Shown here: positions 46,031-56,060 of the stretch, one piece after another
Layout of the letters: each line of letters opens with the position of its first letter
How positions within the stretch are numbered: the stretch's first letter is position 1
DNA from: Mermis nigrescens
Taxonomy: Eukaryota; Nematoda; Enoplea; Mermithida; Mermithidae
Direction of reading: 5' to 3'
DNA: 64,000 nt
Assembly (NCBI GenBank): GCA_036768485.1
Contig: JAVLUZ010000150.1
Span: 3,578,218-3,642,217 of the forward strand
Notes under the pieces: model-generated
Seen by the model: only the letters and a program-made list of their open reading frames with translations
Databases searched by the model: none
Told to the model about the DNA's origin: nothing
Position numbers and translations under genes: made by a program

Positions 46031-46275
46031 GAATGGCTGCGCCTGAATTGTCGATTTTCCGTTAAACAAAAGTTTGAAAAAGTTAAAAATGTGCCTTGTT
46101 CAATCGTTTTTAGATAACTTTCGGCTCAAAGTATTAAATTTTCGACGCTTTGCGCCGTATACTTATGATTAACATATTTTTGCTCCATGTAGTCGAATTT
46201 TTTCGAATTTTTTCGAAATTTGTTTATGTTATACAAGCAGCAATCATTACCGAAGAAGTGTTTTTCACATGAACC
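46030..46275 (+). repeat. Repeat G copy
   Basis: Shares TCGATTTTCCG, CGTTTTTAGATAACTTTCGG, AATTTTCGACGCTTTGCGCC and GTATACTTATGATT with 33690-33980, 55655-56060 and 62218-62570. Followed by a short open stretch (46269-46595) without recognised motif. Confidence 0.5.
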
Positions 46276-46631
46276 CATCGTTTAATCAGCTTAATAAAAG
46301 ACTTTTTGAAATTTTTTGGCGCTGGCTAAATTCTTGTGCTATGCGAGGAGTGTATAAAACTCATGTGATAAATGTGTCACTTACAATTACACATCAACAA
46401 GAAGAGTTTAAAGCAACCAGCTGTTACCAGAGCAAAACTGAAGATGCCTTTTCTGCACTGAAAATCTATTATAGTAATAAAATTTTTGCAAAAAATGAGC
46501 CGTTTGGAATGGAAGAGACTGTACTGCATGATTCCGCTCGAAAAACTAAAATCCTGATTACCTTAGCGCTAAATTTTGCTCGACGTAGGTGGTAGCAAGT
46601 TTTATCGTTGATATGGCATGTCGGTGATGAC

Positions 46632-46900
46632 CACACCTGGGCGTGGGGGGTTTGGGGGGTATGCACCCCTCAGAAACCAAATACCCCCCCCCAGAAATCA
46701 AAATACCCCTCCCCCAGAATTCAATTTTTGAAAATTTTTTTCGTTTTTTTCGCAATTTTTTGATGCCAATGGATAGTGCTTGATGAGAAACGTCGAAAAA
46801 TGGTGTTTTTTATCGCCATACCACCATTTTAAGGCCATTTTTGGACCTTCAAAAAATCTTGCACCCCCCCCCCCCAGAATTTTCTTGCTGCCCACGTATG
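46632..46900 (-). mobile_element. hAT-type MITE-1 copy, perfect duplication
   Basis: Starts CACACCTGGGCGTG, ends GCCCACGTATG, duplication GTGATGAC on both sides. Closely similar to 4472-4717. Confidence 0.9.
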
Positions 46901-46937
46901 GTGATGACCGATTCGGGTGTTACAGCTAGTGATATAA

Positions 46938-47085
46938 AAGATCCAGATTTTCACATAGATCCAGATCCAGATAAAGATCAGGTTCAGATTTTCTGGCAGA
47001 TCCAGATCCAGATCAGATAACCAGATCCAGATCCAGATCGTTTTGCCAGATCAAAATTTAAAAAGATCCAGATACAGATCCAGAT
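46938..47085 (+). repeat. Left GATCCA array of the hAT-like element
   Basis: AGATCCAGATCCAGATAAAG and similar units repeat over about 150 bp immediately inside the left end. The mirror-image right array is at 49391-49538. The matched phrase CAGATAAAGATC-GGTTC followed by TTTTCTGGCAGA occurs in both arms, in direct orientation, as well as the mirrored end. Confidence 0.75.
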
Positions 47086-47882
47086 CCAAATAAAAATATT
47101 TTTTGTGCAGCAATTTGTATTGCTAAAAAGGAGGGCGTTAAGCGCCCAAGCCCACATGGATTGGGGGGTCTTTGATGGCAGGACTAATATACAGCCCCCA
47201 GAGGGGTCTGGGTAGAGCCGAGGAAAATTTTCATTTTAGAGCTTTTACATAAAAATGATATCAGTAAAAATTGTCTAAAAAGGAAAAACTTACAAGTTTA
47301 GACTTTTACCAATGGGCTTGAAATTGAGGCATGAAAAATGTAAAAATTATTACAACAGCTTTAATTGACAACTTTGTAAACAAAATGGCATTAAATATTC
47401 ACAGGAACGTGAGATGTCTGGAATTAGGCAACATTGTGGTTAAACAGGAGAAAAAAATGCTTCTTTTGATCGCTTGTAAGAAAGAAAATGCAGAGGGATA
47501 TAACTGTCAAAAAACACAAACGATACATTACCTAACAACACAAAATGCAATATTATGAATAAACTTGCTTAATTTCAATTCAACAAAGAAAAACGCTATT
47601 AAAATTCATGAGTAATGACAGGTCACCAAGTAAAACTATACATATACAGCGTAGAAATTCTGGGGGAGGGAGGTCAAAATCAAATTTTTTCTCAAACATC
47701 AAAAAAGCGATAAAAATGGCACATGGGCACTAAAAACATTAACTTTAGACGTTTCTCGATGTCGCGCATTCTTTGAAACACTTATATAAAATTTTCCCAC
47801 TTTTAGGCAAAAAAGTTTCTCAAATGTCAATTCTGATGATAATTTATGTGAAAAAAACAACCTTCAATACATTTTTTATCAT

Positions 47883-48027
47883 TTGAGTTACTTTTCTGCA
47901 GAGCTTCAAAAATTTTCTGAACTAAAAAAATTTATGGGGGGTCAGCGGCACTTTTTGGCCATTCTGGGGGATCAGCACAGATCTGGGGGTCAAAACCCCC
48001 AGCAGACCCCTCCCTCAGCCCCGCGTG
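47883..48027. mobile_element. MITE-like fragment
   Basis: G runs and phrases such as CTGGGGGTCAAAACCCCCAG and GGCACTTTTTGGCCATTCTG resemble decayed MITE-1-like ends. Boundaries unclear. Confidence 0.35.
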
Positions 48028-49271
48028 CATGGGTAATGTCTCAACAGCCCCACCAGTCCCAACAGCCCCACCGTCCCAACAGCCCCACCGTTTCAACAGC
48101 CCCACCAAAAATCCTAACAGCCCCACCAGCCCCAACAGCCCCACCGTTCCAACAGCCACAAGAATTATCCTAACAGCCCCACCAATGCCAACAGACCCAC
48201 CATTCCCAACAGCCCCATCGTTCCAATAGCCCCACCGTCCCAGCAGCTCCACCAGTAATCCCAGCAGCCTCACAATTACTGCAATCGCTATTATAATATA
48301 AAATAAAATCGGGCAATATTAATTTTTTATGAAAGATATTTTTTGAGCATTCTCCGAATTCGTATATTTCATCAAAAACATAAACGAGTGTGCAGGTTTA
48401 CACTTTCAGAATAAGTCTACCTATGAAACTGGTAGACCTGTCAGAATTGAAGCTTCAGCAATTGTGCTCAATCCAGGATTTTGCCTCATTCGAGTCATCT
48501 CGCATGATGGATCCATGCTCAGTATGGTCTACTCTACAATGCCAGAAAAAAATGAAAAATGTTCTAGTGAAAAATGGAAAGACAAGTATTAAAATTATAG
48601 GAAAATCAAAACTTTCACGCTAATCTGCTTTAAAATAGCCAGAAGATGTGGATTAGCGGAGTTTTTATGCTATTTTAACATTCATACCAGTTTTGAGGTC
48701 AATTTTTGGCTCAAAACTTGTTCTCCTGACCGGTCGTCTTGTGCATCTATGATTATAACAGCGAACAAATTCTGTGGCTCTGGTGGATTAAAGTGACCGA
48801 GAAATGTGCTAAAAATAGAATTCTGGGTTCCAACATAATTTAGGGGATTTCCAGAATTTCGGGTTGGGGGTTAAACTCGTGTGCTTAGGACAGTTCGACT
48901 GTTGGAAAGGTAGGACTGCTGGAACGATGAACTGCTGGGAATTGATGGGGCTCTTGGGACTGGTGGGGCTGTTGGGATTATTGGTGGGGTTGTTAAGACG
49001 GTTGGGCTGTTGAAACGGTGGGACTGTTGGGATTGGTAGGGTTGTTGGGATTGGTAGGGCAGTTGGGATTGGTGAGGCTGTTGGGATTGGTGTGGCTATT
49101 GGGATTATTGGTGGAGCTGTATGGTGGGACTGTTGGGATTAAGGTGGAGCTGTTGGGATGGTGGGGCAGTTGGGATGGTGGGGCTGTTGGGATGGTGGGG
49201 CTGTTGGGATGGTGGGGCTGTTGGGATGGTGGGGCTGTTGGGACTAGTGGGGCTGTTGTCACCAATCCGTG
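48028..49271. mobile_element. Hairpin element with AACAGCCCCACC arms
   Basis: Left end CATGGGTAATGTCTCAACAG, right end (inverted) CACGGATTGGTGACAACAG. The left arm to about 48255 is an array of CAACAGCCCCACC-type units, and the right arm from about 48893 is the mirror array, GGTGGGGCTGTTGGGAT units. The central 640 bp holds only AT-rich and decayed repeat sequence. No target duplication seen. Proline- or glycine-rich open frames in the arms are repeat artefacts. Confidence 0.7.
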
Positions 49272-49390
49272 CATGTAAGGCTACAACTAATTAGATAAGC
49301 TATCTACAGTAAATCGTAAAACAGAAAGAATACCATCGTGCAAAAATAACTTTCTGATCTGTTCAACCAGATATATGTAAGTTAACTAAA

Positions 49391-49538
49391 CAGATCCAGA
49401 TCCAGATAAAGATCGGGTTCTGGTTTTCTGGCAGAATCCAGATCAGATAACCAGATCAAAAAATAATCAGATCCAGATCCAGATGATCTGGATCTGGATC
49501 TAAATCTGGATAAAAAGATCAGATCCAGATGATCTTTT
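49391..49538 (-). repeat. Right GATCCA array of the hAT-like element
   Basis: Units AGATCCAGATCC change orientation in the middle to GATCTGGATCTGGATC, so the array contains a local palindrome. It ends in ATCTTTTCCATCACTA, the element's right end. Confidence 0.7.
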
Positions 49539-49850
49539 CCATCACTAGTTACAGTAATTTAGAAAAATAGTTTGCCGAGCGAATTCATGCACTTGCATAA
49601 ACACTTTATAGGTCCACGCTTGCGCATAGACGGCTATCAAACAGTGATTACTTCCGTCGAAAAAATGCAACACGTTGGAATATTTAAAGAAAATGTAGCA
49701 AAATTCACTAAAGGTTGATAAACAAGATATATATGTAGTTTGCGCAAGTATTTGAGATTATGACCACTGTTGAAGTTTTTCATGATGGCGAACGAAGTGC
49801 GGCAAGGCGATCAGGGTTGCCAAGTTAAGCCCGGTTCAGGAGTAACAGTC

Positions 49851-49975
49851 GGCGATATCGCCGATTTTTGTCGGCGATATCGCCGATTCAACCGATTCAG
49901 TCGGGAAAGTCGCCGATATCGCCGACAAAAATCGGGAAAGTCGGCGATATCGCTGACTAAAATCGGGAAAGTCGG
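49851..49975 (+). repeat. Harbinger left array (TCGGCGATATCGCCGA)
   Basis: Four units of the 16-base palindrome with spacers such as AAAATCGGGAAAG. Each unit contains an EcoRV-like GATATC centre. Confidence 0.85.
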
Positions 49976-49987
49976 CAATAGGTACAA

Positions 49988-50967
49988 ATGACCAACATAC
50001 ATAATGACCAGCACAACAGTACATACACAAATTCCAGTCAGATCGATTATCAGGATGGAATGCTGCAGTTGTGTGAGATATTGCAGGTATACTTAGCTTT
50101 TAAAGTTTACAAATCAATTCGTAAGTCAAGACGACAAACCCGTTATATTTTCGAAATTAGGGAGAGATATGGTCACACCACGCATTAGTTCCCCAAATGC
50201 GTTTGAATGACGAACAAAGTTTTTTCAAATTCTTTCGAATGTTACCAACGAAATTCGATGAATTATTATACAAAATTCGGCCTCTGATACAAAAGAGTTG
50301 TAAATGGCGAAAACCCATTTCCTCTGGCGAAAGATTAGCCATTACATTACGTTACTTGCCCACTGGAGAAGACATGCGAAGCATTTCATTTAGCTTTCGA
50401 GTTGAAGTATCGACAGTTTCAGGAATTATTCGCGAAACTTGTGAAGCGCTTTGGAGTGTTTTGCAGCCCGATTATCTATCACTACCTACTATGGAGACTT
50501 GGAAATCGATCGCAGTAGATTTTGAAAATATTTGGCAATTTCCGCATTGTATAGGTGCAATGGATGGAAAGCATGTCACTATTCAGGCGCCAAAGTTAAG
50601 CGGATCTCAGTTTTTTAATTACAAGCAACGATTTAGCAAAATTCTGCTGGCTGTTGTGGATGTCCATTATGAATCCGTGGTCGTAGACATCGGGGGTGAT
50701 AGTCATATGAGCGACGGGGGATTGTTTGCATCATCGGCTTTGGGACGTGGATTAGCACATGGGTCGCTGCAAATACCCGAAGCCACACTCGTCAGTGGGT
50801 TTGATAAAGAACTACCATTCGTATCGGTCGGAGATCAAGGATTTCCGTTAAAGCCCTATTTAATGCGACCTTACCCAGAGAATCACTTGACTGAAGAGAA
50901 GAAAATTTTCAATTATAGGTATAAATTCAGTTTTACAAGAATTTTTGGGAATCAGCAGCACACATAA
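49988..50967 (+). pseudogene. HARBI1-like transposase, truncated
   Basis: The frame from 50197 gives 256 residues: FFKFFRM near residue 9, an HTH-like region (residues 60-85), IGAMDGKHV with the first catalytic Asp at about 123, MSDGG near 171, and VGDQGFPL with the second Asp at about 213. LTEEKKIFNYR should be followed by the third acidic residue (ENAFG-type motif), but after residue 241 the sequence departs and stops. 49988-50185 is a likely N-terminal part in another frame (RQTRYIFEIRERYGHTTH), so a frameshift separates them. A GTATAA donor after FNYR could mean an intron, but no matching exon lies downstream. Confidence 0.85.
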
Positions 50968-51031
50968 GCGAAGGGGGTCTGGAGCATACATGCATGTGTG
51001 GGGGTTAGGGGGTTGTCGTGAGTCGTGCGTC

Positions 51032-51100
51032 CACACGTGAGCGTAGGGGGGGTTGGGGGAGTATGCACCCTCCAGAAACCAAAACACCTCCCAGAAAAAG
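51032..51100 (-). mobile_element. MITE-1 fragment inside Harbinger
   Basis: Starts CACACGTGAGCGTAGGGGG and keeps TATGCACCCTCCAGAAACCA, then stops. Two more loose MITE-end phrases lie just upstream (50950-51000). This insertion sits where the transposase C-terminus would be. Confidence 0.6.
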
Positions 51101-51224
51101 TCAGTTGAATATCAGCTAATTAAAATTCATGACGTAAGATAGTGAGCAGTATAGTTTTTCCGTACTCGCAGCTAAAAATACGAAATTTACTCAATCGGAT
51201 TTGTCATGTAATCAGGCACCTATA

Positions 51225-51444
51225 GTCTGTTTCATTAAGCTTTGAGGTTTTTGAAAAAATTTAAAGAGACTACAAAAGTGTTTTAAACTAGTGCGGTAAA
51301 TATGATATTCTACAGTATATCGAGTCATATGGAGACGCATGTCATTCTTAAGTCGCATTACTGCATCAAAATTTTAAACCACTTTTGTAGCTTGATTCTT
51401 GCGGAAAAATTTGAAATAAAACCGCAAAGTTTAACGAAACAGAC
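51225..51444. mobile_element. GTCTGTTTC mariner-like MITE, copy 3
   Basis: Ends GTCTGTTTCATTAAGCTTTG and, inverted, GTCTGTTTCGTTAAACTTTG, each bordered by TATA. Arms continue as inverted repeats through CTACAAAAGTG-TTTAAA. 220 bp, no coding. Confidence 0.75.
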
Positions 51445-51549
51445 TATAGATTGGTGGTACACCTATATAACTTTATGATGATCTTCATGAACATCTATAT
51501 ACGTGCTTAAGTAGACAACTGCTTACCTAGCGCATACCTCAATGCACCA

Positions 51550-51850
51550 AAAATCGGCGATATCGTAGAAAAATAGGATGGGTTCTTATTCTTACGATTT
51601 TAGCCGGCGATATCGCCGACTAAAATCGGGATAGTCGGCGATATCGCCGACTAAAAATCGGGAAAATCGTAAGAGTCGGCGATATCGCCGACAAAAATCG
51701 GAAAAGTCGTAAGAATCGGCGATATCGCCGACAAAAAATCGGGAAAGTCGTAGGAATCGGCGATATCGCCGACTAAAACTCGGGAGAATCGGGGCACTTC
51801 TGAACCGGGAAAAGTGTCGGCGATGTCGGCAATATCGCCGATTTTACTTC
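51550..51850 (-). repeat. Harbinger right array (TCGGCGATATCGCCGA)
   Basis: About seven units of the same palindrome at about 36-43 bp spacing, separated by ACTAAAATCGGGAAAGTCG-like spacers. Longer than the left array. Confidence 0.85.
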
Positions 51851-51864
51851 TGAACCGGGCTTTA

Positions 51865-52732
51865 GGGGTTTTTTCCGAATTTCATGGTTTTTTCAGGCTG
51901 TTGGAGTTTAGTTTGGGGTTTCTTAATTGTAGAGATGAGTCCTCTATGTGTAAGCATTTTATAGGCCCACTCGTGCACATAGACGGTTATTAAAAGGTGA
52001 CTACATCAGTTGGATAGATTATACCACACCGGAATATTGTTGAAAGACAAGATGAGTATCTTGCATACTTATTCTAGATTTTTGGATTACTGTAGAAGAT
52101 TTTTTACGATGGCGTGGCGGCGGACCGCGGCAGTCAGAAGTTTGCCAAGTTATTGCTTTTTCCCTAAATTTCGGGTTTTTCTGGAAGCTGTTGCAGTTCA
52201 TTTTGGAGTTTTTTAATGTTAGGAATTTTTCGGGTTTTTTATTGAAATAATTGAGGGATTTGGAGTTTTTAAAACTATATTATTTTACACAAATTATATT
52301 GTCTTCTTGTCTTGACAAAAATTCAGAAATTTTTCGACGCCCCGTGCCGAATTCAAGAAAAATATTTATATGAATTCTTATGTACACACTTTGTCGCTAG
52401 AATGTACATTTAGCCTCTCAATAAGAAAAATTCTGCATGTATCCTGTCAATGCTCTGCTCACTGCACTGCAACGTTTTTTGAACTTTTTTGTCTATTTGT
52501 CAGCCGAATTTTGAAAAACGGAAAAAATCTTTGGGCTTGGCTGACATTGGTAAAAAATTTCCGCAATGCAAAAACGCGTTTTAGAGAGGTGAAATCTGGA
52601 AATTGTCCGGCAACCCGTGTGCTGGACTGATTTAATTTTATTACCTATTGTTTGTTATTGATGTTTAGGCTGCACTTCGTCGATCGCAGCACTTAAACGG
52701 CACCTTTTTAATTGATGAAAGGCTTTAATTCG
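51865..52732. other. Nothing recognised
   Basis: Phrases resembling the Harbinger flank recur (TTTTTTATTGAAATAATTGAG-like) and one TTTTCGACGCCCCGTGCCGA motif is at about 52336. No gene. Confidence 0.35.
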
Positions 52733-52815
52733 GTTAAGCCTGAGATAAATTTGGCGGAAATTACGGAGCGAGCGGAGCACTTTAGGCCCCATTTATGCCT
52801 TAGGCTAAGCTTACT
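52733..52815. repeat. Palindrome with GAGCGAGCGGAGC centre
   Basis: TAAGCCTGAGATAAATTTGG and, inverted, TAAGCCTAAGGCATAAATGG frame CGGAGCGAGCGGAGCAC. It is a relative of the palindrome at 53343-53465. Confidence 0.5.
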
Positions 52816-52933
52816 GCTGTCACCAATCTGAATTCTCGAGCAATCCCAGTAAAATTCTCTGATAGATACTAGTCTTAAAAAACATTGAAAAAGTTTATCA
52901 GGCACATTTAACTAAGTGCTAATGGGAAATTTT

Positions 52934-53970
52934 TTCTAATATGGTTTTGTCTCCGATTCTCCTAAAAATACTTTTTCTGATAGATTCGAGGACGCTGAGT
53001 CCAGAAAAAAGCGTTTAGGGGGCTGACGAATATTCGTGGAGATAGAGTCCTTCAAACTTGCAAAAAAACGTGATTATTTCAATGTTCTAAGGGCTCTATC
53101 TCCACAAATATTCGTCAGCCGCCTAAACGCTTTGTTTTCTGGACTCAGCGTCCTCGAATCTATCAGAAAAAATTATTTTTAGGAGAATCAAGACAAAAAA
53201 TTTCTTGAAAAAAATTATGCAAAAAAATTATGCTAAACCCCATTTTTATCATTACTACATTACAGTTCTGACGTTAACAAAGCCGAAGTAGGGTGTAATC
53301 GATTCATCACGGTTATTATTTTAGACTTGCCGTGCATATCAAATTGGTGCCAGCTGATGGTCTAAGCCTAAGGCATAATTGGGGCGAAAGTTGCTCCGCT
53401 CGCTTCGCTCGCTCCGCAATTTTTGCCCCAATTGTCTCAGGCTTAGACCATCAGCTGGCACCAATGTGAATACACTTTCTAAGCCTAAGCCTAAGATGTT
53501 CGTATAAGCAAGCTGGTGAGTTGTGGGCAAGTATATATTTGCCAAAAATTTAGCTCGCATGGATCTAATCACCAAATTTTATCTAATATGGTTTTTCCTG
53601 AATTTTCCCAAAAACAGTGTTTTTACGCTTTTTTGACCTCAGAACTTCAATGTAGATATGTTAAAAATGGGGGCTTTTGCATAATTTTTTTTCAAAAATT
53701 TTTTTGTCACTGATTCTCCTAAAAATAATTTTTTCTGATAGATTCGACGACGCTGAGTCCAGAAAAACAAAGCGTTTAGGCGGCTGACGAATATTTGTGG
53801 AGATAGAGCCCTTAGAACATTGAAATAATCACGTTTTTTGCAAGTTTGAAGGGCTCTATCTCCACAAATATTCGTCAGCCCCCTAAACGCTTTTTTTTCT
53901 GGACTCAGCGTCCTCGAATCTATCAGAAAAAATTATTTTTAGGAGAATCGGAGACAAAACCATATTAGAA
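52934..53970. repeat. Hairpin of hairpins, about 1 kb
   Basis: Two outer arms (about 52934-53250 and 53655-53970) are inverted copies of each other. Each arm is itself a near-perfect hairpin: 52954-53189 and 53712-53949, with stems of about 100 bp such as GATTCGAGGACGCTGAGTCC against GGACTCAGCGTCCTCGAATC. A third palindrome, 53343-53465, lies between them (TGGTGCCAGCTGATGGTCTA mirrored), with loop CTCCGCTCGCTTCGCTCGCT. No coding sequence. Probably a foldback-like mobile element with nested arms. Confidence 0.8.
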
Positions 53971-54463
53971 ACTTTAGCTAATATTCAGGACAGCACAAGT
54001 TTGATTTTCGGAAATTTCGCAAACTCATGAATTTCGACTGATCATTCAATCGATTTTCCTATATTTCATCCGCTTATATCAGACTTATCTGATCGCATCA
54101 GTTTGATGTACAAGATCTCTGCATCATCCTATTTAGGCTATTTATTCTGAGAGATGAATTATGAAAGTAAAACATACATTTTAAATATTTTAATAGTTTG
54201 ATGCAATAAATAGCTACTCAGCAGTTAGATTTTGAGTTTCTATTACTTCTTTTAAAGTAAGGCATATACACTACATTTAAATGACCTAAGTTGAATACAA
54301 ATCTACTTTCTTCTTGAAGTATAGTCCAACTATCAGATTTTGGTATTTGAATTTGTCAGTGTTCTTAAATAGACGGTTTGTTTGCTTGCTCACACATTGT
54401 TTGATTCATTTTAGAAGAAAATTTAACATTTTTACTCGCATCTAATCATGTATATCTACATCA
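53971..54463. other. Nothing recognised
   Basis: AT-rich, no structure seen. Confidence 0.4.
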
Positions 54464-55090
54464 CAGGCCCGTGACCAGGTTTTTTTTGGAGGTAGGGGGC
54501 GAAAATTTTTGAGGCCAGATATCTCGAGAACCATTAGGAGATAGACGGAAGTGAAGGCAGTTTCGAGCGTATCTGTGCGAGCTCTGTACGATGGTTGAGA
54601 AAAATTTCAGAAAAATATGTTCATTTTATTTCATATTGATATAGGTAGGTACTGCAAATTTATCATTTAAGCTGATTTCTCATCACTGAATCGTTGAATT
54701 ATTTTTTATATGAAGCTCAAATGCTTGAAAAACTTCATGTTTCCCATGTCATAACTCAGATTTTAGTTGTTTTGAGTGAGCTAGAAGGCAAAAACTATAG
54801 CTGATTAATGAAACCGGCGTGCACAGCGCCGGAAACGAGTTGACATGCACTCTATATATAACTCAAATTTGAACGATTTTCAGCAGTTTAGAAGACAAAA
54901 CCATATATACATGAACAATAAATCCGCCGCGTAGTCCCGGAAAATTTTGACTTTGCTAGCTCGAAAGTACGCTAAAAAACTGTTTTGGCGGTGTTTTAGA
55001 CGCACTTCGCCAACCCTTGGGAAAACCAAAGTTTTTTCTATTTCGGGGGGAGGGGCGGCTCCCTCCACATCTCCCCTGGTAACGGGCCTG
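54464..55090. mobile_element. hAT-like MITE with CAGGCCCGT ends
   Basis: Left end CAGGCCCGTGACCAGG, right end (inverted) CAGGCCCGTTACCAGG. Flanks TCTACATC (54455-54462) and TCTACATG (55091-55098) match at 7 of 8, allowing one base at the left junction. 627 bp, no recognised coding. Confidence 0.7.
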
Positions 55091-55654
55091 TCTACATGTT
55101 TTAGCCAGGCTTGGGGGCAAGCCTTGCCCCAGCACCGGACCTGGGCCTGGGACATCTCTAATATATGAGTAGTTTCAATTGAAAAGAAGCACTACACAGA
55201 GAGCCTCTTTTCACAGAAATAATTATTGTTCATAATCTTCAGAACGTTATATGTGATTAGTGCATTTTTGTCGTATGTAAGTCTTGTGATTGCATTATTT
55301 ATTTTGTTAAATTTTCCATGATTACAGTTTTAAGATGATTATCATGGCTTATAAAATGCATTTATAGTTTCATGCGCTTACTTCTATGCAATGTCTGTGC
55401 AATCGCATTGTCCTCATGTTGTCGATGCAGTTATTTCCTACTGTGAAGCAGAAGCGCGGCTTCAGGTCAGCAGTTTTGCAAAATATTATTATTTGACCTA
55501 CATACATACGATGAAAGTTTCAGTCAAATATTTACAGTTTGAGTATAAAAACCATTATAAAACAAATTGAGATTAATTATTAACATAATACAAATTACAA
55601 AAGCATTGGCAGTTTACAATTAAAATCTTATTGTGCTACAAGAAAGTTGGGACT
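55091..55654. other. Nothing recognised
   Basis: A short GC-rich patch follows the element (GCTTGGGGGCAAGCCTTGCC, itself palindromic). Otherwise AT-rich. Confidence 0.35.
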
Positions 55655-56060
55655 ATGCATGATCTTGGGGATATTTGGGGATTTGCACCTGCTCCCTCGC
55701 CCCAAAAAAATTTTCGCACCCCCATAATTTGCGATTTTTCGAAAAATATCATTTTTTCTAAAAAATTCGTAGAAGAGGGTGTTTTCTAAAGCGTTTTTAG
55801 TTACATCTATTTGCTCAAAATCGTCAAATTTTCGGGGCTTCGTGCCATATACTTATGTTTTGACTATATTTTGCTCAATTTGCGACTTTTTTGATTTTTT
55901 TAATATTTTTGTTTTCATGCTCTAGAAAGATAGAGCATCGTCATAAACTTACCGAAAAACGATGTTTGTGACGCGTACCTACTATTTTTAAACCCAGAAA
56001 AGAGACTTCAAAATTTTACCCCTCTCCACCCAGAATTCTCATGTGTGCATGTATGGTTGG
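55655..56060 (+). repeat. Repeat G, longest copy
   Basis: ATGCATGATCTTGGGGATAT through ATTTTCGGGGCTTCGTGCCA, TATACTTATGTTTTGACTAT and GTGACGCGTACCTACT to CCCAGAATTCTCATG. Other copies at 33690-33980, 46030-46275, 61380-61525 (3' part) and 62218-62570. Starts and ends with C/G runs like MITE-1, but no target duplication found. Confidence 0.55.

Larger units (their letters stand above)
46927..49547. mobile_element. 2.6-kb hAT-like element with GATCCA arms
   Basis: Left end TAGTGATATAAAAGATC, right end (inverted) TAGTGATGGAAAAGATC. Flanks GTTACAGC and GTTACAGT match at 7 of 8, an 8-bp hAT-type duplication. TAGTGATG starts are common among hAT ends. No transposase is recognised inside; the only frame outside repeats is 47331-47558 (75 codons, no motif). 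A second hairpin element (48028-49271) is nested within. Confidence 0.75.
49828..51861 (+). mobile_element. PIF/Harbinger transposon (2,034 bp, defective)
   Basis: Ends are inverted: AGCCCGGTTCAGGAGTAACA on the left and, inverted on the right, AGCCCGGTTCAGAAGTAAAA. Both are flanked by TTA, the classic PIF/Harbinger 3-bp target. It encodes the transposase remnant at 49988-50967. Sub-terminal arrays of a palindromic TCGGCGATATCGCCGA unit line both ends. A MITE-1 fragment and a mariner-like MITE are nested 3' of the transposase, so the element was probably longer-coding once. Confidence 0.9.

Noticed and set aside
47932..49278. Proline- and glycine-rich open frames
   Set aside because: Products of the mirrored CAACAGCCCCACC arrays, not genes.
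50197..50967. Intact host HARBI1-type domesticated gene
   Set aside because: The frame is inside TTA-flanked terminal repeats, lacks the final acidic motif and has a frameshifted N-terminus, so it is a decayed transposon gene.
49851..51850. CRISPR-like appearance of regularly spaced palindromes
   Set aside because: Spacers are themselves repeats, the arrays are mirrored within transposon ends, and the sequence is eukaryotic.
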